A stretch of 64,000 bases of DNA from Lysinibacillus sp. B2A1 (GCA_002973635.1 CP027224.1:3978501-4042500); one strand, 5' to 3'; positions 9,212-18,436 are shown, counted from the stretch's first letter. The notes: generated by a model from the sequence alone, not told the origin. A program made the numbers and translations.

Positions 9212-10771
9212 ATTTGCGTAAACGATACGGCCATCAACAACCGTATAGACCACTTTTACGTATGGTATTTTTTCAATGTCAATTGTCAATAAATCCTCTT
9301 CGAAAATAGTGAAATCTGCGGTATAGCCTTCCTCAATCTTACCACGAATATGATTCTGACCTATTATCTGTGCTGCTCCAACAGTGTAGAGGTGCACTGC
9401 CTCATAGCGTGAAATCTTCTCAGGAGCATTATAGCCATTATGTGTCTCACCGAAATTTCGTCTTGTCACTGCTGCATAAATACCATGCAATGGATTTGGT
9501 ACTTCAATCGGAGCATCACTGCCCCCTGCAACGATTACTCCACGATCTAAAAGCGATTTTAACGGATGCAGCCCTTGCGCTCGCTGCTCACCAAGTCTTG
9601 CTAGCTCTGCCTGAAACTCTCCCTGTACAAATTGTGGCTGCATATCGACTGCAACAGGTAAGGATGCTAATTTTGCTAAAAGATCGTCATCCACTAAACT
9701 ACAATGAATAACACGATCTACTTGCCCGTGTGGTGGCGGATAATCCTTGAATACAGCTAAAATAGTTTCAATGGCTAAATCTCCAATTGCATGAACTGCC
9801 ACAGTTTGTCCATGCTGACGTGCAAGTTGAACATATTCCTTTAACTGCTCAGTGGAATGAACAAGCATACCACTATTATTGAGTTCATCACAGTAAGGCT
9901 TACGAAGTGCAGCTGTTCGTCCTCCAAAAGCACCGTCAATAAAGATTTTCATGGCACCAAATTCTATATAGGGAGATGCTGTCTCCTGCATTTTAACAAC
10001 TTCCTCAAATACTGTGTGATGCTGCAATAAATGCACCTTAAACGATTGTTGTGCGTCTACAACCTTTCGGAACGCATGAATCGGTTGCATTGGTGGACCA
10101 TAATAGCTTAAATCCTCCGAATGACCACCTACTAAACCGAATGATTGTAGTGATGCAACAGCCTTTTTCAGTGCATCCTCAATATAGGCTGGTGTGATAT
10201 AAGGCATGTTGTTTACAATCATATATAAAGCTGCATCCTTTAAAACACCTGTTAGCTGTCCTTCTATTTTCTCTATAATGCCCCCCTTTGGCGAAGGAGT
10301 TTCATTGGTAATACCCGCAAAGGCGAGTGCCTTAGAATTGGCTAAAATTAAATGATGGCAGCAACGCTTTATAATAAGATGTGCTTCACCTAGAGCATCC
10401 AGCTCCATCAATGTAGGAAAAATAGGTTCATCAAATTGTGTTTCATTCAATCCGATGGCAATAACCCATTCATCCCTTGAAGCGGTTACCATCCTCTCAC
10501 CAATAATAGTAAGCAGCTCTTCCTTATTTGTGACGTTCGATACATCGATATGCTTTAATTTTTCTCCATACCCAATTATATGTAAATGACTGTCCACAAA
10601 GCCTGGATACATAACACTTCCTTGTAAATCCTGTATAGAAGTAGCAGATGGCGACAGACTATCAACTGAGCCTGTCGCCACTATTTTTCCATCCTTGACT
10701 AGGACAGCTTCAACTGTTTCGCCAACTTTCCCCATCGTGTAAATTTTCCCGCCTGTCCACAACGTTGCCAC
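9197..10771 (-). CDS. YtcJ-like amidohydrolase (metal-dependent, amidohydrolase 3 family)
   Basis: 524 residues. The metal-binding HLHIIGYG is near residue 60, HAIGDLAIE near 330, HCSLVDDDLL near 360, and GGSDAPIEVPNPLHGIYAAVTRR near 430 supplies the late Asp (quoted in part). These are typical of YtcJ/AepA-like amidohydrolases, which cleave amides or formamides. GTG at 10771 is chosen because AGGAGGCG lies 7 bases upstream and the gene then starts 13 bp after the bioY stop; a longer frame into bioY has no ribosome site. Position behind bioY and its BirA operator suggests a link with biotin amides, which is inference only. Confidence 0.88.
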   Translation of the reverse strand: MATLWTGGKIYTMGKVGETVEAVLVKDGKIVATGSVDSLSPSATSIQDLQGSVMYPGFVDSHLHIIGYGEKLKHIDVSNVTNKEELLTIIGERMVTASRDEWVIAIGLNETQFDEPIFPTLMELDALGEAHLIIKRCCHHLILANSKALAFAGITNETPSPKGGIIEKIEGQLTGVLKDAALYMIVNNMPYITPAYIEDALKKAVASLQSFGLVGGHSEDLSYYGPPMQPIHAFRKVVDAQQSFKVHLLQHHTVFEEVVKMQETASPYIEFGAMKIFIDGAFGGRTAALRKPYCDELNNSGMLVHSTEQLKEYVQLARQHGQTVAVHAIGDLAIETILAVFKDYPPPHGQVDRVIHCSLVDDDLLAKLASLPVAVDMQPQFVQGEFQAELARLGEQRAQGLHPLKSLLDRGVIVAGGSDAPIEVPNPLHGIYAAVTRRNFGETHNGYNAPEKISRYEAVHLYTVGAAQIIGQNHIRGKIEEGYTADFTIFEEDLLTIDIEKIPYVKVVYTVVDGRIVYANRCEG

Positions 10772-10784
10772 AACAATTCGCCTC

Positions 10785-11342
10785 CTATGCAGTTGCTTCA
10801 ATTAAACGAGCAGATTCTAAACGGCGGCGAACAATGATGCCAACCCATGCAGCAAGTACTGCTTTTGCTAAGCCTAGAATAATAAATGGCGCTGCACCTG
10901 ACATAAATGCTCCCATCCAAGAAAGGTTCATCGCGAATTTCAACCATACTGTACCAAATGCTAAAGTAATAACCATCCCTATTACATTTGAAACAATCGC
11001 ATGAGGAATTGTAAGACCAAATTTCTTTAAATAAAGCCCCATAATGATAGCTGTTGGTAAAAAGCCAACAATATAACCACCTGTAGGACCAAAGAGAATA
11101 CTAGGACCGCCAGAAAAATTACTATAAACTGGTAAACCAGTCGCTCCAATTAAAATGTATAATAGCACTGATAATGTGCCAAGTCTTGTCCCTAAGATTG
11201 TTACAACTAAGCCAATTGCAAGTGTCTGCCCTGTAATGGGTACAGGTGATAACGGAATTGGAATACTGATTTGTGCCAAAACTGAAACAATAGCAGCTCC
11301 AAATGCTGTTAATACGTATTGATATGTACTACTCTTTTTCAA
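10785..11342 (-). CDS. bioY: Biotin transporter BioY (ECF S component)
   Basis: 185 residues, six membrane helices and the BioY signatures ISIPIPLSPVPITGQTLA near residue 25 and GPTGGYIVGF near 88. It binds biotin in the membrane and works with the shared ECF module (EcfA, EcfA', EcfT), which is not in this window. The start is a TTG with AAGGGGAGG upstream. A BirA operator and good sigma-A promoter lie directly before it. Confidence 0.95.
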   Translation of the reverse strand: MKKSSTYQYVLTAFGAAIVSVLAQISIPIPLSPVPITGQTLAIGLVVTILGTRLGTLSVLLYILIGATGLPVYSNFSGGPSILFGPTGGYIVGFLPTAIIMGLYLKKFGLTIPHAIVSNVIGMVITLAFGTVWLKFAMNLSWMGAFMSGAAPFIILGLAKAVLAAWVGIIVRRRLESARLIEATA

Positions 11343-11364
11343 ACTAAATTGCCTCCCCTTGTAC

Positions 11365-11391
11365 GTTAACTACAACTTAAAATAAGTTAAC
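11365..11391. promoter_or_regulatory. BirA (biotin repressor) operator
   Basis: Two GTTAAC half-sites at 11365-11370 and 11386-11391 separated by exactly 15 bp, the arrangement known for Bacillus BirA operators. It lies just downstream of the bioY -10 element, so bound BirA would block transcription. Confidence 0.88.
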
Positions 11392-11395
11392 ACAA

Positions 11396-11424
11396 AGATT
11401 AAAGCAAATGAAAACCGTTGTCAA
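11396..11424 (-). promoter_or_regulatory. Sigma-A promoter of bioY
   Basis: Minus strand TTGACA, 17-bp spacer, TAATCT. The start point would fall in or beside the BirA operator at 11365-11391. Confidence 0.8.
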
Positions 11425-11494
11425 TCAGTTTTGAAAAATTGCTATAAAAAAAATGAGATTACTATGGTGAGCTAGCTATTTCTTTACAATAAAT

Positions 11495-11599
11495 TTATAA
11501 ATACCCGCCTAAATATAGTAATAGCATCAAGAGAATAACCCCTTGTACACATCCTATAATCATCCATATTTTCTTTTTACTGATTTTTTTAGAATTCAT
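11495..11599 (-). CDS. 34-residue single-helix membrane peptide
   Basis: ATG at 11599 has AAAGGGGTGAG upstream with good spacing. The product has a basic N-terminus (NSKKISKKK) followed by one hydrophobic helix (IWMIIGCVQGVILLMLLLYL) and ends GGYL. It starts 24 bp after the stop of the ABC permease and is probably the last gene of the sigma/ABC operon. Its length and position suggest a small accessory subunit of the transporter, or a toxin-like membrane peptide. No family is recognised. Confidence 0.6.
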   Translation of the reverse strand: MNSKKISKKKIWMIIGCVQGVILLMLLLYLGGYL

Positions 11600-11623
11600 A
11601 CGCTCACCCCTTTAATTATGATT

Positions 11624-12358
11624 TTAAGTCCATCTAAAAAAACGTATTGATAGAACAATAAATACGAAGGCCATTCCTATTAGGATTATTATATTTAACC
11701 ATATAGAATTGACTGATTGACCTGTCCAAGTAAATGTTAAAAGGTCATTTACATAGTGTAATGGTAAAGTTTTTGCCACAATTTTTAGAGGTAGAGGCAA
11801 AATCTGATAAGGAATTACTCCTCCTGATAAAAACGTTTGTAAGTTTAATGCTAAAACACTTATGCCAGCCGCTCCTTGCATTGTGGAACTAATGCCTGTT
11901 ACTAAAATTCCAAACGAGAATAACGTTACCATGCTTAACACAATGGAAAAAATTACTGCTAATAGATAAATTGGTGGTTGTATATTGTAAATGAAATAAC
12001 CACTAAAATAAGCAATAATAATACTAAAAAGGGAAATAATTACTCCTAATGAACAAAAAGATAGTATGATTCGAATAGAATGTAATGGCGTTATTTGATA
12101 AGTCTTCAGTAATTGGGATTCTTTATAGCTAACAATTCGAGTACCTAATGTAAATAAAGCTGTACTTAACAGACAAAGAGCTATCATATTTGGAATTAAT
12201 AAAGTTTTATAGTCAATTTCGCCCACAGAAGAATTACCAAATAAAAATCCTAAAAAATAAATCATGACAAAGGGAAAAATAAAAGTCCAAATCAACGATT
12301 GTAAATCTCTTAAAAATAACTTCAATTCAATTAAAGTTAGCATGTGAATTGCCTTCAT
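11624..12358 (-). CDS. ABC-2 type transporter permease
   Basis: 244 residues with six membrane helices and the ABC-2 pattern, including a first helix after IELKLFLRDLQSLIW and the late helix pair around LPLPLKIVAKTLPLHYVNDLL. It pairs with the ATPase just upstream; stop and start overlap as ATGA. Half-size exporters of this kind export small peptides, lipids or drugs. Substrate unknown. Coupling to an ECF sigma operon suggests a stress or envelope role. Confidence 0.88.
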   Translation of the reverse strand: MKAIHMLTLIELKLFLRDLQSLIWTFIFPFVMIYFLGFLFGNSSVGEIDYKTLLIPNMIALCLLSTALFTLGTRIVSYKESQLLKTYQITPLHSIRIILSFCSLGVIISLFSIIIAYFSGYFIYNIQPPIYLLAVIFSIVLSMVTLFSFGILVTGISSTMQGAAGISVLALNLQTFLSGGVIPYQILPLPLKIVAKTLPLHYVNDLLTFTWTGQSVNSIWLNIIILIGMAFVFIVLSIRFFRWT

Positions 12359-13275
12359 AACATCACCTCCCCTTTCAGCTGAGGTAATTTGACAAACAAA
12401 TCATCTAATGAACCCGTACTAAATCGAAAATCATCTACAATCCAGCCTTTAGTACTTATGAATTTGAAAAGCTCAAATGTCGTCCATTCAAGATTATTTG
12501 TAAAAATTTGAAGTAGATTATTTTTTGATTCTACTCTCGAGACACCAGCTATCTGTTGAATCAATGCTATATCTAATTGTTTACATGCTATTAATATAGA
12601 TTTATCTTTGTTCAGGCTTTGAATAAGTTTTTGAGGCGTATCTAAACCAACTATGGAGCCATGATTCATTAATGCTATCCGATCACAAAGCTGTTCCGCC
12701 TCTTCCATATAATGTGTCGTCAACACAATTGTTGTTCCAGCATCTCTGAGGGAAAGAATCATTTTCCATAGTTCTCTTCTGGACTTTGGATCTAGCCCCG
12801 TACTTGGCTCATCAAGAAATACTATTGATGGCGAATGCAAAGTTGCTAAAGTTAAAAGTAATTTTTGTTTCCATCCTCCAGATAGATTTTTAAAATACGT
12901 ATGACGAAACGGTTCCAATTTTAAATTTTCCAGTGCTTTTGTCGTATCAATCTGACGAGGATAAAAAGAGGCAAACAGCTCTACAGCCTCACCTACTTTA
13001 ATTTTTGGCTGCAAATTTGTATGTTGGAACATTACACCAATGTTTTCCTTCAATTTTTTTGCATCTTTCCAAGGATCATAGCCGAGTACTGTTACTTTGC
13101 CAGACGAACATTCTTGCAAACCTTCTACAATTTCAACTGTTGTTGTTTTTCCAGCCCCATTAGGCCCAATTATGCCAAAGATCTCTCCTTTTTGAATGCT
13201 AAATGTTAAATTTTGAATGGCTTCAAAAGAATCAAAAGATTTTTTTACATTTTCTATCTGTATAACTTCCTCCAT
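12355..13275 (-). CDS. ABC transporter ATP-binding protein
   Basis: 306 residues. Walker A GPNGAGKTT, signature LSGGWKQK (usual LSGGxxQ with Trp and Lys variants), Walker B IVFLDEPSTGLDP and the switch His in TTHYMEEAE. It is of the drug/lipid exporter (CcmA) type with a 90-residue C-terminal extension. ATG at 13275 is chosen because AAAGGGGAATTGTT precedes it; a longer frame upstream is not supported. It forms a pair with the permease at 11624-12358 and lies 44 bp after the zinc-motif membrane protein. Confidence 0.9.
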   Translation of the reverse strand: MEEVIQIENVKKSFDSFEAIQNLTFSIQKGEIFGIIGPNGAGKTTTVEIVEGLQECSSGKVTVLGYDPWKDAKKLKENIGVMFQHTNLQPKIKVGEAVELFASFYPRQIDTTKALENLKLEPFRHTYFKNLSGGWKQKLLLTLATLHSPSIVFLDEPSTGLDPKSRRELWKMILSLRDAGTTIVLTTHYMEEAEQLCDRIALMNHGSIVGLDTPQKLIQSLNKDKSILIACKQLDIALIQQIAGVSRVESKNNLLQIFTNNLEWTTFELFKFISTKGWIVDDFRFSTGSLDDLFVKLPQLKGEVML

Positions 13276-13319
13276 AACAATTCCCCTTTCATAAATTCTT
13301 TTAAAATAAAATATTTTTA

Positions 13320-14003
13320 TTACCAAAGTGGTTTTTGAGGCTCCTGCATCGGATCATTTTCCTGTAGAGCAAATATATATGGGATGAGTATAAAATAAAT
13401 TATAGGGATACTTAGTACATAAAAAGCTATTCCAATTAAAATATTTTGAAAATTAAAACTCGTAATAAATAAAAGCTGAAATAATGGTAGCTGTATTAAC
13501 CCATTTAATCGCATCGATTTGTTTGTACGGTATTGTTTTTTTCCACAATGTTTACATTCAATCGGTTTCGCATTATTTTTCCAAAAGAGTGTGTGAGCTT
13601 GCTTTTTAGTCCATGATTCTCCACATTGAATACAAACTGGTAAACCGTATTTTTTCTTTTTTAAATATTTTTTTATAAAACATGCCAAAATTAGATAAAT
13701 AGAAAATATCAAGATACCCTTTACAAAGTCATTTTCTAACAAGCCTAAAATACTCCATGTATCCGATTCCTGCTCCATATTTGCCGCTTGTTGACTTCCT
13801 GCTTGTTGGTCTTTATTGTTTGATAGTAAAAAAACAAAGGAAATCAAAGTAATCGCAAACGTTGTAAGCACAACACGATATTGCCAAGAACTGCTTCTTC
13901 TTATACTTTTATGACGTGCTTTTTGGGCGATTGCCTGTTTTTTTTCAGCTGTAAACTTAACCTCTCGAAGTTCTTTTAGTACCTCTTCTTTAAATTGATT
14001 CAT
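13320..14003 (-). CDS. Membrane protein with CxxC...CxxC zinc motif, probable sigma-factor partner
   Basis: 227 residues. A cytoplasmic basic/coiled N-terminus (about 60 residues) precedes a membrane helix (VVLTTFAITLISFVFLL). A second helix, then a rubredoxin-like pair CIQC ... CKHC 22 residues apart, then two more helices follow. The cysteine region matches the small Firmicute family described as cxxc_20_cxxc. ATG at 14003 has GGGAGGTG upstream and overlaps the end of the sigma gene by 14 bases, the usual layout of sigma and anti-sigma genes. An anti-sigma role is inferred from that. Confidence 0.75.
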   Translation of the reverse strand: MNQFKEEVLKELREVKFTAEKKQAIAQKARHKSIRRSSSWQYRVVLTTFAITLISFVFLLSNNKDQQAGSQQAANMEQESDTWSILGLLENDFVKGILIFSIYLILACFIKKYLKKKKYGLPVCIQCGESWTKKQAHTLFWKNNAKPIECKHCGKKQYRTNKSMRLNGLIQLPLFQLLFITSFNFQNILIGIAFYVLSIPIIYFILIPYIFALQENDPMQEPQKPLW

Positions 14004-14505
14004 GGCGTAACACCTCCCAATCATAATCTCCCATGGTTGTTGCCAGCTGTTTTCTAGCACGTTGCAAGCGTGTTCGTATTGTTGCTTCTGGACAACATAC
14101 GAGCTGTGCAATTTCCACAGTAGTCATATCTTCAAAATAATAAAGAATAAGCACCTCTCTATAGGCAACTGATAAGGTAAACAACGCTTCCACCAGCTCT
14201 CGCTTAGTCGACTTGGCAAGAAATTCTTTTTCAGGTGTGACAGCCGTTGTACGTCCCGTTATTTTTTCTAGCAGTGTTAATCGTTTACTTTTCCAGCTTC
14301 GTAAATAATCGTTGCTCCGATTAACTGTCATTTTCACTAAATATGTACGCAAGGATGATTCCTGGCGAAACTGCTCCTGCTTTTGATAAAAGGCAATCAA
14401 TACATCCTGCACAATGTCCTCAGCTGTTGCTGTATTTTTGACATATAGATAAGCAACCTTGAGTAAATAGTCACCGTGCACCTCGATAATCTTTTCTATA
14501 TCCAT
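13990..14505 (-). CDS. ECF-type RNA polymerase sigma factor
   Basis: 171 residues with sigma region 2 (AYLYVKNTATAEDIVQDVLIAF, quoted over its core) and region 4 (LSVAYREVLILYYFEDMTT ... EATIRTRLQRARKQL). It starts at ATG 14505 with AGGTGAGG upstream. It heads an apparent five-gene operon: sigma, zinc-motif membrane protein, ABC ATPase, permease and small peptide. Its target promoters cannot be read here. No clear ECF promoter was seen just upstream. Confidence 0.9.
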   Translation of the reverse strand: MDIEKIIEVHGDYLLKVAYLYVKNTATAEDIVQDVLIAFYQKQEQFRQESSLRTYLVKMTVNRSNDYLRSWKSKRLTLLEKITGRTTAVTPEKEFLAKSTKRELVEALFTLSVAYREVLILYYFEDMTTVEIAQLVCCPEATIRTRLQRARKQLATTMGDYDWEVLRHESI

Positions 14506-14585
14506 TATTGCCCTCACCTTCTTTCTAAATTACTGACGGATGTCAATTCACTTCCGATTCATAATATTTTAATTTTCTTTTTTCC

Positions 14586-14619
14586 CCAATAAAAACAACC
14601 CGTAATGATTAATTACGGG
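14586..14619 (-). terminator. Rho-independent terminator of the FtsX-type ABC operon
   Basis: CCCGTAAT / ATTACGGG with a 5-base loop, followed on the minus strand by TTGTTTTTATT. Confidence 0.85.
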
Positions 14620-14648
14620 CTTCTTACATTATTGGGTAAAATAAATAA

Positions 14649-15407
14649 TTAGATTCCTATTTCTCTCATTTTTGCTGTCACTTTATTCACTCTATCATCC
14701 ATATCTGTGTTAGTGTATTTTTCGAGACGCATCTCACTAACAATCATTCCATCACGCATAAACAGGATTCGCTCCGTTCTAGCAGCAACCTTTGGGTCAT
14801 GCGTCACAAGCATAATAGCAGTACCCTCTGCGTTTATTTCAGAAATAATGTTCATGATTTCCTGAGCAGATTTGGAGTTAAGAGCTCCTGTCGGTTCATC
14901 ACCGAATATAATGGCAGGATTACTCATTAGCGCACGGCATATGCCAGCGCGTTGAAGCTGGCCTCCCGAAACCTGCGTAATATCCCGTTTTTCCAACTCT
15001 GCAATTCCAACTCTTGTCATCACGGCTCTAGCCCGTTTGATAATTTCCTCACAGTTTTTTCGATTATCTCGCATGGCGGGTAGAATAATATTATCTAAAA
15101 TATTTAAATTTTTGAGCAAAGTTGGCTGCTGAAAAATAAAACCCATCTTGGTTCTACGTATGTCGGCAAGCTCCTTTTCACTGAATGCTGATAAATCACT
15201 GCCATTAAAAGTAACCTTTCCGCTATCAATATGATCCATACCGCTTAGTGCAAACAACAATGTTGATTTTCCTGATCCTGATGGTCCCATGATTGAGATG
15301 AACTCACCCTCATTTATCTCAACAGACACGTCCTTAAGAACAGGATGATTTTCATTACTTGCTCTAAAAGATTTTACAATCTTTTCACCTATAATAATCT
15401 TCTGCAT
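14649..15407 (-). CDS. ABC transporter ATP-binding protein (LolD/MacB type)
   Basis: 252 residues. Walker A GPSGSGKST, signature VSGGQLQR, Walker B AIIFGDEPTGALNS and switch His in VTHDPK. The GDEPTGAL form is typical of ATPases that work with FtsX-like permeases. It follows the permease gene by 3 bp and has AAAGGAG before the ATG. The pair probably drives envelope stress response, peptide resistance or export by a mechanotransmission mechanism. Confidence 0.92.
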   Translation of the reverse strand: MQKIIIGEKIVKSFRASNENHPVLKDVSVEINEGEFISIMGPSGSGKSTLLFALSGMDHIDSGKVTFNGSDLSAFSEKELADIRRTKMGFIFQQPTLLKNLNILDNIILPAMRDNRKNCEEIIKRARAVMTRVGIAELEKRDITQVSGGQLQRAGICRALMSNPAIIFGDEPTGALNSKSAQEIMNIISEINAEGTAIMLVTHDPKVAARTERILFMRDGMIVSEMRLEKYTNTDMDDRVNKVTAKMREIGI

Positions 15408-15410
15408 AAT

Positions 15411-17732
15411 CTACTCCTTTATATTATCAGTTATTTTTATCTGACCTGCGCTAACCGTACTGATAACCGTTGCTACTAGTACAGTACACCCCATCACCAA
15501 TGGACATAATAGATAGGCAGAAAGTGGATTAACAATGAATGTAAACGACGCTGCTCCAAATGAGGCAATAACTGCACTTGCTAGTAGCTCGCCAAGCGTA
15601 TTAGCTAAAAGCGTTCCTAAAACAATACCTACAATGAGGACAAATAACGAGCGGGCTACATATTGGATGGTTATATCCGTATTTGTAAAGCCCAAAGACT
15701 TCATTATCGCAATTGAGTGTCTATCCTTTGCAATCAGCATTTTCATAAATAATAATGTCACCAAGATTGATAGAATTAGGGCTATAATGACTGATATAGA
15801 GGACGCTTTCCCAATAGAGCCTATCGTTGAGCCAAACGTCTGTGTAATATAATCGTCTATGCCCGAAATCTTTGCAAATTGAAAGCTATCTGTGTACTCA
15901 GAAATTTTCGTTTCAGTCAATGCTTTATCATTAAGCTCTACATAAATAACACTCCACATTGTATCCGCCTGTAAGTCAGAGAAAGCCGCCTTCGCTGTTT
16001 TACCACCGTTCGTAATATCGGAATAGGTTCCAGATACGATGAGGTTTCTCTCCTCTCCATCGACTAACAGGGTCATGTAATCTCCGACCTTTTTCCCTAA
16101 TTCCTCAGCGTTCATCACTGACAGCGCAATTTCATCTTGTGAAACAGGTGCTTTCCCTTCTGCATACCTAAGCGGGAAAATCGAGTGGTCACCAAGTTCA
16201 ATTTTTATACTTTCCTTAGAGCCATTCGTTGTCTTCACATTGAAAGTTTTGGTCGTAAGCACAGCATATTTAGAAATCGTGCTGTCACCATTCAATGTTG
16301 CTACAATTTCCTCAGCTTTTTTCGGAATATTGTCTGTCTGCTGAATATCTATACGCAAATCACTGCTCCCTACTCCCATATAGGTGATGAAGCTTTTAGA
16401 GGAAATCGTATTGTATAGATTTTGTGGAACGATGATGATAAATGTTGACATTACAAGTACCGCAAGCATGGTCATGTAAAGTCTTTTTCTAGAAAGAACA
16501 TCCTTTATCCCTAAAAATAGATTCGTATTTAGTAGTCGATTTTTGCTAAGATAAAAGCCTTTAGTGCCAGAGGATTTTCCGTGTGAAAAACCAAACCGCA
16601 GAGCCTCCGCTGCAGAGATTTTTCGAAAACCTCTTAGTACATTACCCACGTAAGCGATCATTACAAAAAACACTAGAAGTACACCAATTATTCCAAAAAA
16701 TAAAGCCAAAAATGCATTTTCACTCACTCCCATATAAAGCCTTATGTTTTCAAGAAGCATACCCTTGAATACAAAGGATAGGGCAAAGCCAAGTGAACAG
16801 CCAACTGCTGCAATCATTGCGTATTTTGCGAAATAAATTTTTTTAATATCTGAAACACGTAGCCCTATGGCTTTCATAACACCTATTTCTCGGTAATCAT
16901 CCTCAATTTTTGCAAGCAGCGTAAATCGTATACACATAAATGTGATTGTGACGACAAGAACACTTATTAGAAGTATGACTGCTATCATTAGACCATCAGA
17001 AATGGCATTCAACATTTTGAAAAGTGGATATGTAATTGTCGGACCATTTGCTTCAAGTCCTGCGGAAGTGTAAGCAGTTTCGAATGTGCCTATATCAGAT
17101 ATATCCTTTAATCTAAACTCAATTAAATATTCTGTAGTTCCGTAACTCTTTATTGTTGCATAATCATGCTCACTCACCAAAAACCTTTTTGATGAGGCAA
17201 GTAATGAATTCATCTGCGAATCACGAAGAAATCCTGCAACGATGAATTTCTTCTTATTATCTAGAACAATCGTATCTCCAATGTTTGCAGTGCCATCCTT
17301 CATATAGCCTACTGGCACATATACCTCTCCATCTGCAACCTCTATCACCTGTCCGTCAAGATCCAGGAGATAATCAAATGTTTCACTTTGCGTCGTGAAG
17401 CCATTGTCCTGAACATTGCCTGCAAGTGATATTCCATCAATAACGATATGTGCTCCATCAACATTGAGAAATTCAAGCACCTGAAATTCTTTGACATTGC
17501 TATTATTGTTAGCGAAGTTTTCTAATCTATCCCAATCAATTTCACCTGAATGCATCTGCAGAAAATGCGGTGTTTTCGATTGCTTCATAAGCGTATCTAT
17601 CGCACCTGAAAGATTCACCATTAATATGGCTGAAAGGGAAACAAGCAATGCTGCAGCAGCCACAAATATAATCGTGGTCAATGATATTAATTTGCTTTTT
17701 GCCATATCATTACGAATTATTCTGTAATACAT
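15411..17732 (-). CDS. FtsX-like ABC transporter permease
   Basis: 773 residues. There is an N-terminal membrane helix, a large extracellular domain, three helices near residues 240-370, a second helix and extracellular domain, and three C-terminal helices near 640-770: two FtsX modules in one chain. The DYREIGVMKAIGL and DRHSIAIMKSLGF motifs lie on the cytoplasmic side of each module. With the ATPase downstream and TetR upstream it forms an inducible transporter unit. The substrate may be an antimicrobial peptide or drug; this is inference. Confidence 0.9.
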   Translation of the reverse strand: MYYRIIRNDMAKSKLISLTTIIFVAAAALLVSLSAILMVNLSGAIDTLMKQSKTPHFLQMHSGEIDWDRLENFANNNSNVKEFQVLEFLNVDGAHIVIDGISLAGNVQDNGFTTQSETFDYLLDLDGQVIEVADGEVYVPVGYMKDGTANIGDTIVLDNKKKFIVAGFLRDSQMNSLLASSKRFLVSEHDYATIKSYGTTEYLIEFRLKDISDIGTFETAYTSAGLEANGPTITYPLFKMLNAISDGLMIAVILLISVLVVTITFMCIRFTLLAKIEDDYREIGVMKAIGLRVSDIKKIYFAKYAMIAAVGCSLGFALSFVFKGMLLENIRLYMGVSENAFLALFFGIIGVLLVFFVMIAYVGNVLRGFRKISAAEALRFGFSHGKSSGTKGFYLSKNRLLNTNLFLGIKDVLSRKRLYMTMLAVLVMSTFIIIVPQNLYNTISSKSFITYMGVGSSDLRIDIQQTDNIPKKAEEIVATLNGDSTISKYAVLTTKTFNVKTTNGSKESIKIELGDHSIFPLRYAEGKAPVSQDEIALSVMNAEELGKKVGDYMTLLVDGEERNLIVSGTYSDITNGGKTAKAAFSDLQADTMWSVIYVELNDKALTETKISEYTDSFQFAKISGIDDYITQTFGSTIGSIGKASSISVIIALILSILVTLLFMKMLIAKDRHSIAIMKSLGFTNTDITIQYVARSLFVLIVGIVLGTLLANTLGELLASAVIASFGAASFTFIVNPLSAYLLCPLVMGCTVLVATVISTVSAGQIKITDNIKE

Positions 17733-17781
17733 ATGTCACCTCTTTTACTTATTTATGGAAGAATGCCTTACACAAAATTTA

Positions 17782-18420
17782 TTATTCACTGTTTTCATTT
17801 CCAAACATCTTCATCATATACATGAGACTTCCACTTTCAACACCAAGTAACCTTTCTACGTTGAATACTAACGCAACTATTCGTGAAGTGCGCTCTTCGT
17901 CTGTTAAATGAACCATATCATCATCAAAAATGGTATTCGAATACGCCACTATCATTTCCATGCATTCATACGGATACGGTGTGCTAAATAATCCTTGCTC
18001 AATGCCTTCACGAATGATATTCGCCAGAATAGATGGCACATTGTTAAAAATAATTTTTTGAATCTTCTGGTGCATCAAAGCATTCTGAGGTTTGTGAATA
18101 TGCTCCATGATTTCCTTGCTATCCCCCCCGCTAATGTTCAAAGCCATTACAACTCGAATCATTCGCTCATTTACTGGAATACTTTTATCTGTACCAATTT
18201 CCTTTGCCGCTTCTAAAATCGTGTCTGTCATCCGATCAATTAATGCGTCCATAATATCCTCTTTTGACTTAAAGTGATAATACAGCGTTCCTCGTGCGAT
18301 TCCGACCTTCTCAAGAATATCGTTTGTGCTAGTACCATCAAAGCCCTTCTGGTTAAATAGCTCCTCTGCCACATCAAGAATTTCATTTCGACGCTCTTGT
18401 GCTTTTTTTATCGTTCTCAT
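17782..18420 (-). CDS. TetR-family transcriptional regulator
   Basis: 212 residues. The N-terminal helix-turn-helix is ILDVAEELFNQKGFDGTSTNDI followed by GIARGTLYYHFKSKEDIMDAL (given in parts), typical of TetR. ATG at 18420 is chosen because GAAGGGAG precedes it; an upstream extension would read through the operator. It precedes the FtsX transporter genes by 49 bp and is probably cotranscribed with them and autorepressed from the palindrome at 18441-18455. Confidence 0.92.
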   Translation of the reverse strand: MRTIKKAQERRNEILDVAEELFNQKGFDGTSTNDILEKVGIARGTLYYHFKSKEDIMDALIDRMTDTILEAAKEIGTDKSIPVNERMIRVVMALNISGGDSKEIMEHIHKPQNALMHQKIQKIIFNNVPSILANIIREGIEQGLFSTPYPYECMEMIVAYSNTIFDDDMVHLTDEERTSRIVALVFNVERLLGVESGSLMYMMKMFGNENSE

Positions 18421-18436
18421 GGCTATAACTCCCTTC

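Noticed and set aside
10772..10801. Extension of the amidohydrolase gene into bioY
   Set aside because: The GTG at 10771 has a strong ribosome site; the longer frame would overlap bioY and has none.
11343..11430. Riboswitch in the bioY leader
   Set aside because: The leader is very short and the BirA operator explains the regulation.
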